From an uncultured Rheinheimera sp. (GTDB taxonomy: Bacteria; Pseudomonadota; Gammaproteobacteria; Enterobacterales; Alteromonadaceae), in contig CALTZU010000148.1 of NCBI GenBank assembly GCA_943913835.1, forward strand, positions 1 to 8,186: a DNA stretch of 8,186 nucleotides, in the 5' to 3' direction. Below are positions 5,351-8,186 of this stretch, piece after piece (the first letter of the stretch is position 1; each line of letters starts with the position of its first letter). A program made the translations under genes and the position numbers. The notes beneath the pieces were generated by a model that was given only the letters and a program-made list of their open reading frames with translations, was not told the origin of the DNA and searched no databases.

Positions 5351-6781
5351 ATGACGAAAGAAATGCTGAAATCGAACCAACACCAGGAGCAAAACAGGTC
5401 GTCGTCAAAAACCACTTTATTTAGTCTTGCCTGCGCATTATTGATGCCAACTTTAGGTGTGAGTATCACAAATGTAGCGTTGCCCGACCTGGCCAACAGT
5501 TTTAATGCTTCGATCTCGTCGGTAAGTTGGGTTGTCATATCCTACTTAGTTTCGGTGGTAACTTTTATTATGGGTGCAGCTGTGTTTGGCGACATTTTCG
5601 GCAGAAAACCTTTGCTTCTGTTGGGTATTGGCTTTTTTTCAGTAGCTTCACTCATCTGTGCGATCTCAGTTAATTTATGGATGCTGGTTGCTGCGAGAAT
5701 GATTCAGGGGCTCGGTGCAGCCTTGATCCTGTCACAAACCCTGGCACTAGCCAGCTCCGCCCAACCTAAGTCAAAAATAGGCTCAGCTATGGGCTTTTTG
5801 AGTACAACAGCAGCAATAGGCACTGCGCTTGGGCCTGTGGTTGGTGGATTCTTATTAGAGATATTTGGCTGGCAATCGATATTTTGGACAATGTTCGGTC
5901 TGGGCTGCGTTAGTTTCAGTTTGAATTCGCATTTTATTCCCAATGCTTTACACAAATTATCTGGTGGTTATAAAGACTATGATTTTATAGGTACGCTGCT
6001 GCTTGGGTTGGCTTGTTTGCTGTATGCATTGTCCGTGACTCAGCACAGCCCTATGCTAACGACATCAAGCATTATGCTGTTAGCAGCTGCAGCACTAGTG
6101 TTTACTCTTTTTTTGATTCGCCAGCACAGCTGTAAGACCCCATTAATCAAACTGACGTTTTTTCATAACAAGTTACGCAATGTTACATTGGCAGCAAATT
6201 TTTTCGTTGATCTGGTGGCCATGTCGACATTAGTTATAGGCCCCTACTTTCTGACTTATCGCTTCGGCCTATCTGGATTGGACCTCGGGATCCTGATGGC
6301 CGTAGGTCCGTTTTTATCGGCATGCTCAGGTTACCCTGCCGGAAAACTTGTCGATTTGATTGGTGCAAAACGGGTTATGTATTTGGGACTCTCGTGCATG
6401 TTCATAGGCATACTTTGTTTTGCATTCTTACCCATTTTATTTGGTCTGGCCGGCTACATTGCCGCACTGTTTGTTCTGACTCCGGGGCGTCAGATGTTTC
6501 TGACATCTAATCACAGCTACATCATGTCTGGCGCAGCCCAAAATGAAAAAGGATTGGCATCAGGCGTGCTGAATCTGGTTAAAAACTTAGGTCTGATGAC
6601 AGGCGCTTCAATGATGGTAAGAGTGTTCGCTTCGCAATTACCCACTGAAAATATACGAGTGGCGACCAGGCAGGAGCTGGAAGCGGCTTTCACATCAACT
6701 TTTGTATTGGCCAGTGCTTTTATCGGTGTTTTGCTGCTGTGTGTTTATTGGGTGAGTGCTCGTAGTAATAAATTTGAGTGA
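5351..6781 (+). CDS. MFS multidrug-type exporter, DHA2 (EmrB/QacA) family (476 aa)
   Basis: This is an inner-membrane proton-coupled antiporter expected to expel a small, probably amphipathic compound. The length and hydrophobic pattern fit the 14-helix DHA2 group. Motifs seen are NVALPDLANSF (41-51) after helix 1, motif A GDIFGRK (80-86), motif B RMIQGLGAALI (116-126, Arg116) and motif C GTALGPVVGGFLL (157-169). An unusual point is in motif D1: the family usually has Leu-Asp before the T-I-V-N-V-A-L-P stretch, but here it reads LGVSITNVALP, so Gly36 replaces the membrane-embedded Asp. ATG 5351 is chosen because AGGAG (5340-5344) lies 6 nt upstream. An in-frame TTG at 5306 has no such site. 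The gene is driven by the MerR-type promoter at 5259-5289. No adaptor (EmrA) or outer-membrane partner lies beside it, so it probably works alone. Confidence 0.92.
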   Translation: MTKEMLKSNQHQEQNRSSSKTTLFSLACALLMPTLGVSITNVALPDLANSFNASISSVSWVVISYLVSVVTFIMGAAVFGDIFGRKPLLLLGIGFFSVASLICAISVNLWMLVAARMIQGLGAALILSQTLALASSAQPKSKIGSAMGFLSTTAAIGTALGPVVGGFLLEIFGWQSIFWTMFGLGCVSFSLNSHFIPNALHKLSGGYKDYDFIGTLLLGLACLLYALSVTQHSPMLTTSSIMLLAAAALVFTLFLIRQHSCKTPLIKLTFFHNKLRNVTLAANFFVDLVAMSTLVIGPYFLTYRFGLSGLDLGILMAVGPFLSACSGYPAGKLVDLIGAKRVMYLGLSCMFIGILCFAFLPILFGLAGYIAALFVLTPGRQMFLTSNHSYIMSGAAQNEKGLASGVLNLVKNLGLMTGASMMVRVFASQLPTENIRVATRQELEAAFTSTFVLASAFIGVLLLCVYWVSARSNKFE

Positions 6782-7096
6782 TAAAAGATCAGCTAAAGGG
6801 CCAAAAAAGCTGGTGTATAAAGAGAGAAACTCAGACTGAACTGCCGTTTACTTTGCTGTTGGAGCGGCTAAAGACGAAGCATCTGACCAAAAACAAAAGT
6901 GTTTGAATAACAATACCGCAGCTAAACCCCGGAGGGCAGCTGCAAAAACAGGACTCCAGTATTTTTTACATCACCGCGTTCAAAGCTGCTTAGTTTTCCA
7001 CCAAAGTCTTTAATCTAAGTGCAAGATCCACAACAGCATTTGCAATCTTGTAGCCTTTTTGCTTATGCTGCCAAAAGTATTCCAAAGGCCAGCAAC
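6782..7096. other. Intergenic region between the MFS and CorA genes
   Basis: About 315 bp with no credible gene. I found no convincing terminator for the MFS gene: the CAGCT...AGCTG repeat near 6790-6815 has a short stem and no T-run, and the TATTTTTTAC run near 6959-6968 has no adjoining strong stem. The right end contains the likely CorA promoter, annotated separately. Confidence 0.5.
7040..7069 (+). promoter_or_regulatory. Probable sigma-70 promoter of the CorA gene
   Basis: TTGCAA (7040-7045) and TATGCT (7064-7069) are spaced by 18 bp, each matching the consensus at four of six positions. Transcription would start near 7076, leaving about 21 nt of leader before ATG 7097. This fits that start codon and excludes the upstream GTG at 7019. 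Confidence 0.5.
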
Positions 7097-8062
7097 ATGA
7101 TAGAACTTCACCAGTATTGTCCGGAGCAAAAACAATGGCAGGTCAGCGATTTTCAGGCGCTGCATTACCCCTTGCTGTCCGATACGAAAATCTGGATTAA
7201 CCTAAGTGCGGCCAGCCAAATGGAACAACAACAGGTACTGAATTTTTTCCGTATTCACCCTGTGATAGCGGAAGATTTCCTGCGTGAACGCCATCCGCCA
7301 AAAATGGAGTTCAGCGATAGCTTTAGCTTATTGATTTTACGTGGTTTTTCTGGCCCTGATTTCAGTGATTATCCAGGCCACAGCCAAATTTCTGTGCTTT
7401 TTAATGACCAGGTGATACTGGTGAAATACCACAGCCCGCTGGACGACACGAAAATCGACCTGCCCTTTTCCTCCATGGTCGGTATAGAAAAATTTAAAGA
7501 CTGGATTAAAAAATACATCCATGCGGTGTCAGCCACTTATCTGGAAAAACTACTGCAGTTTGAAGACGAATTAGGTGAGCTGGAAGACAGCATGCAAAGC
7601 AATGGTAACGACCAGAAAATGGCGCAAATTATGAAGTACCGCTCAGTATTTCGGAAAATTGATCGCAATCTGGCTTACCAAAAAGAAATGTTTTCCGACC
7701 TTTTATACGAAGAAGATGCCAGCCATCCATTTAAACGTCATTTTGATTCGATAGAATTACGTGATTTTTACGAGAAGTTTGAGCGCCTGCACAGTATGAC
7801 GCAGATGTACTACGACCAGCTCAGCGATTTAGTCGGCAGTTATATTTCAACCTCCTCGCATCAAATTAACGAAAAAATGAAAGTACTGACTATGCTCAGT
7901 GCTGTATTTATTCCATTGACGTTTATTGTAGGGGTGTACGGCATGAACTTTAAATACATGCCGGAGCTGGACAATCCTGAAGGCTATTATATTACCTGGG
8001 GCTTGATGCTTGGATTGGCCATTGGTCTGTTAGCCTGGTTTAAAATTCGCCGTTGGTGGTAA
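7097..8062 (+). CDS. corA: CorA-family Mg2+/Co2+ (divalent cation) transporter (321 aa)
   Basis: This is a pentameric inner-membrane cation channel mediating Mg2+ influx, with possible Co2+ or Ni2+ passage. The N-terminal alpha/beta cytoplasmic domain (1-140) is followed by long charged stalk helices (about 140-262, including KLLQFEDELGELEDSM and the FEKFERLHSMTQMYYDQL-like segment). Two membrane helices lie at about 263-281 and 297-315. The family's signature Gly-Met-Asn is present as YGMNFKYMPEL (281-291) in the pore-mouth loop, and the tail is basic (FKIRRWW). ATG 7097 is chosen because it has AAAGG 8 nt upstream and a promoter just before it. A 26-codon GTG extension to 7019 would run through the promoter and lacks a ribosome binding site. 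Length is usual for CorA. ZntB-type zinc export is a lesser possibility that sequence alone cannot exclude. A further gene starts 36 nt downstream, so the two are probably co-transcribed. Confidence 0.93.
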   Translation: MIELHQYCPEQKQWQVSDFQALHYPLLSDTKIWINLSAASQMEQQQVLNFFRIHPVIAEDFLRERHPPKMEFSDSFSLLILRGFSGPDFSDYPGHSQISVLFNDQVILVKYHSPLDDTKIDLPFSSMVGIEKFKDWIKKYIHAVSATYLEKLLQFEDELGELEDSMQSNGNDQKMAQIMKYRSVFRKIDRNLAYQKEMFSDLLYEEDASHPFKRHFDSIELRDFYEKFERLHSMTQMYYDQLSDLVGSYISTSSHQINEKMKVLTMLSAVFIPLTFIVGVYGMNFKYMPELDNPEGYYITWGLMLGLAIGLLAWFKIRRWW

Positions 8063-8098
8063 AGCTGGTGCAACTAAGCAAACAGCGGGAGCGGTTTA

Positions 8099-8186
8099 AT
8101 GGTTGAAAATACCCAACTGGATATTGAAGAAATAGTCCGCGACAGTTTTGATGAAAACGAAACTGAACAGCTGGCAGAAAAACTGG
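8099..8186 (+). CDS. Start of an unidentified gene downstream of CorA, runs off right edge
   Basis: An ATG at 8099 with GGGAG (8087-8091) 7 nt upstream opens a frame with no stop to the window end (29 codons seen). The visible peptide is acidic and helix-prone (DIEEIVRDSFDE, then QLAEKL). It shows no signal peptide or membrane segment so far. Its 36-nt distance from the CorA stop suggests one operon. The acidic, helical start following a Mg2+ channel would fit the cytosolic N-domain of an MgtE-type magnesium transporter, but this is only a guess from context. Confidence 0.6.
   Translation, partial: MVENTQLDIEEIVRDSFDENETEQLAEKL

Noticed and set aside
7019..7096. GTG start adding 26 residues to CorA
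   Set aside because: The extension covers a plausible promoter, has no ribosome binding site and adds sequence not typical of the CorA N-terminus.

Overview
The window looks like chromosomal DNA of an aerobic, polysaccharide-degrading marine or freshwater gammaproteobacterium of the Alteromonadales/Rheinheimera type. This placement rests on an ExoP-like glycoside hydrolase family 3 (GH3) enzyme encoded next to a large TonB-dependent receptor with VTATKR and RGPQGTLFGRN plug signatures, moderate GC content and a CorA with the usual proteobacterial ending. The genus is an inference, not a measurement. There are six recognisable genes and a seventh cut by the right edge. I see no rRNA, tRNA, CRISPR array, insertion sequence or phage gene.

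Left block (1-3674, minus strand): a 900-residue TonB-dependent outer-membrane receptor is followed downstream by the first 287 codons of a secreted GH3 exo-beta-glucosidase that runs off the left edge. A strong Rho-independent terminator separates them. A short perfect dyad lies upstream of the GH3 start, so the two genes are probably functionally linked (glucan uptake and hydrolysis) but transcribed as separate units. About 590 bp upstream of the receptor carry no convincing gene.

Middle block (about 4200-6781): a compact three-gene module. A cupin-fold protein (plus strand) converges with a MerR-family regulator (minus strand), and the regulator is divergent from a 14-helix-type MFS exporter (plus strand). 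Both plus-strand genes have a promoter with the abnormal 19-bp spacer that MerR proteins act on. Each spacer region contains nearly the same 20-bp palindrome (ACTTnAAGT-TN-ACTTGAAGT). The sequence therefore predicts one MerR regulator switching on a cupin enzyme and an efflux pump together, with the second operator also positioned for autoregulation. The inducer and the cupin's substrate cannot be read from the sequence. This is the most interesting part of the window.

Right block (7040-8186, plus strand): a CorA-type divalent-cation channel with its own plausible sigma-70 promoter is followed 36 nt later by the start of another gene with a good ribosome binding site. Only 29 codons of that gene are inside the window.
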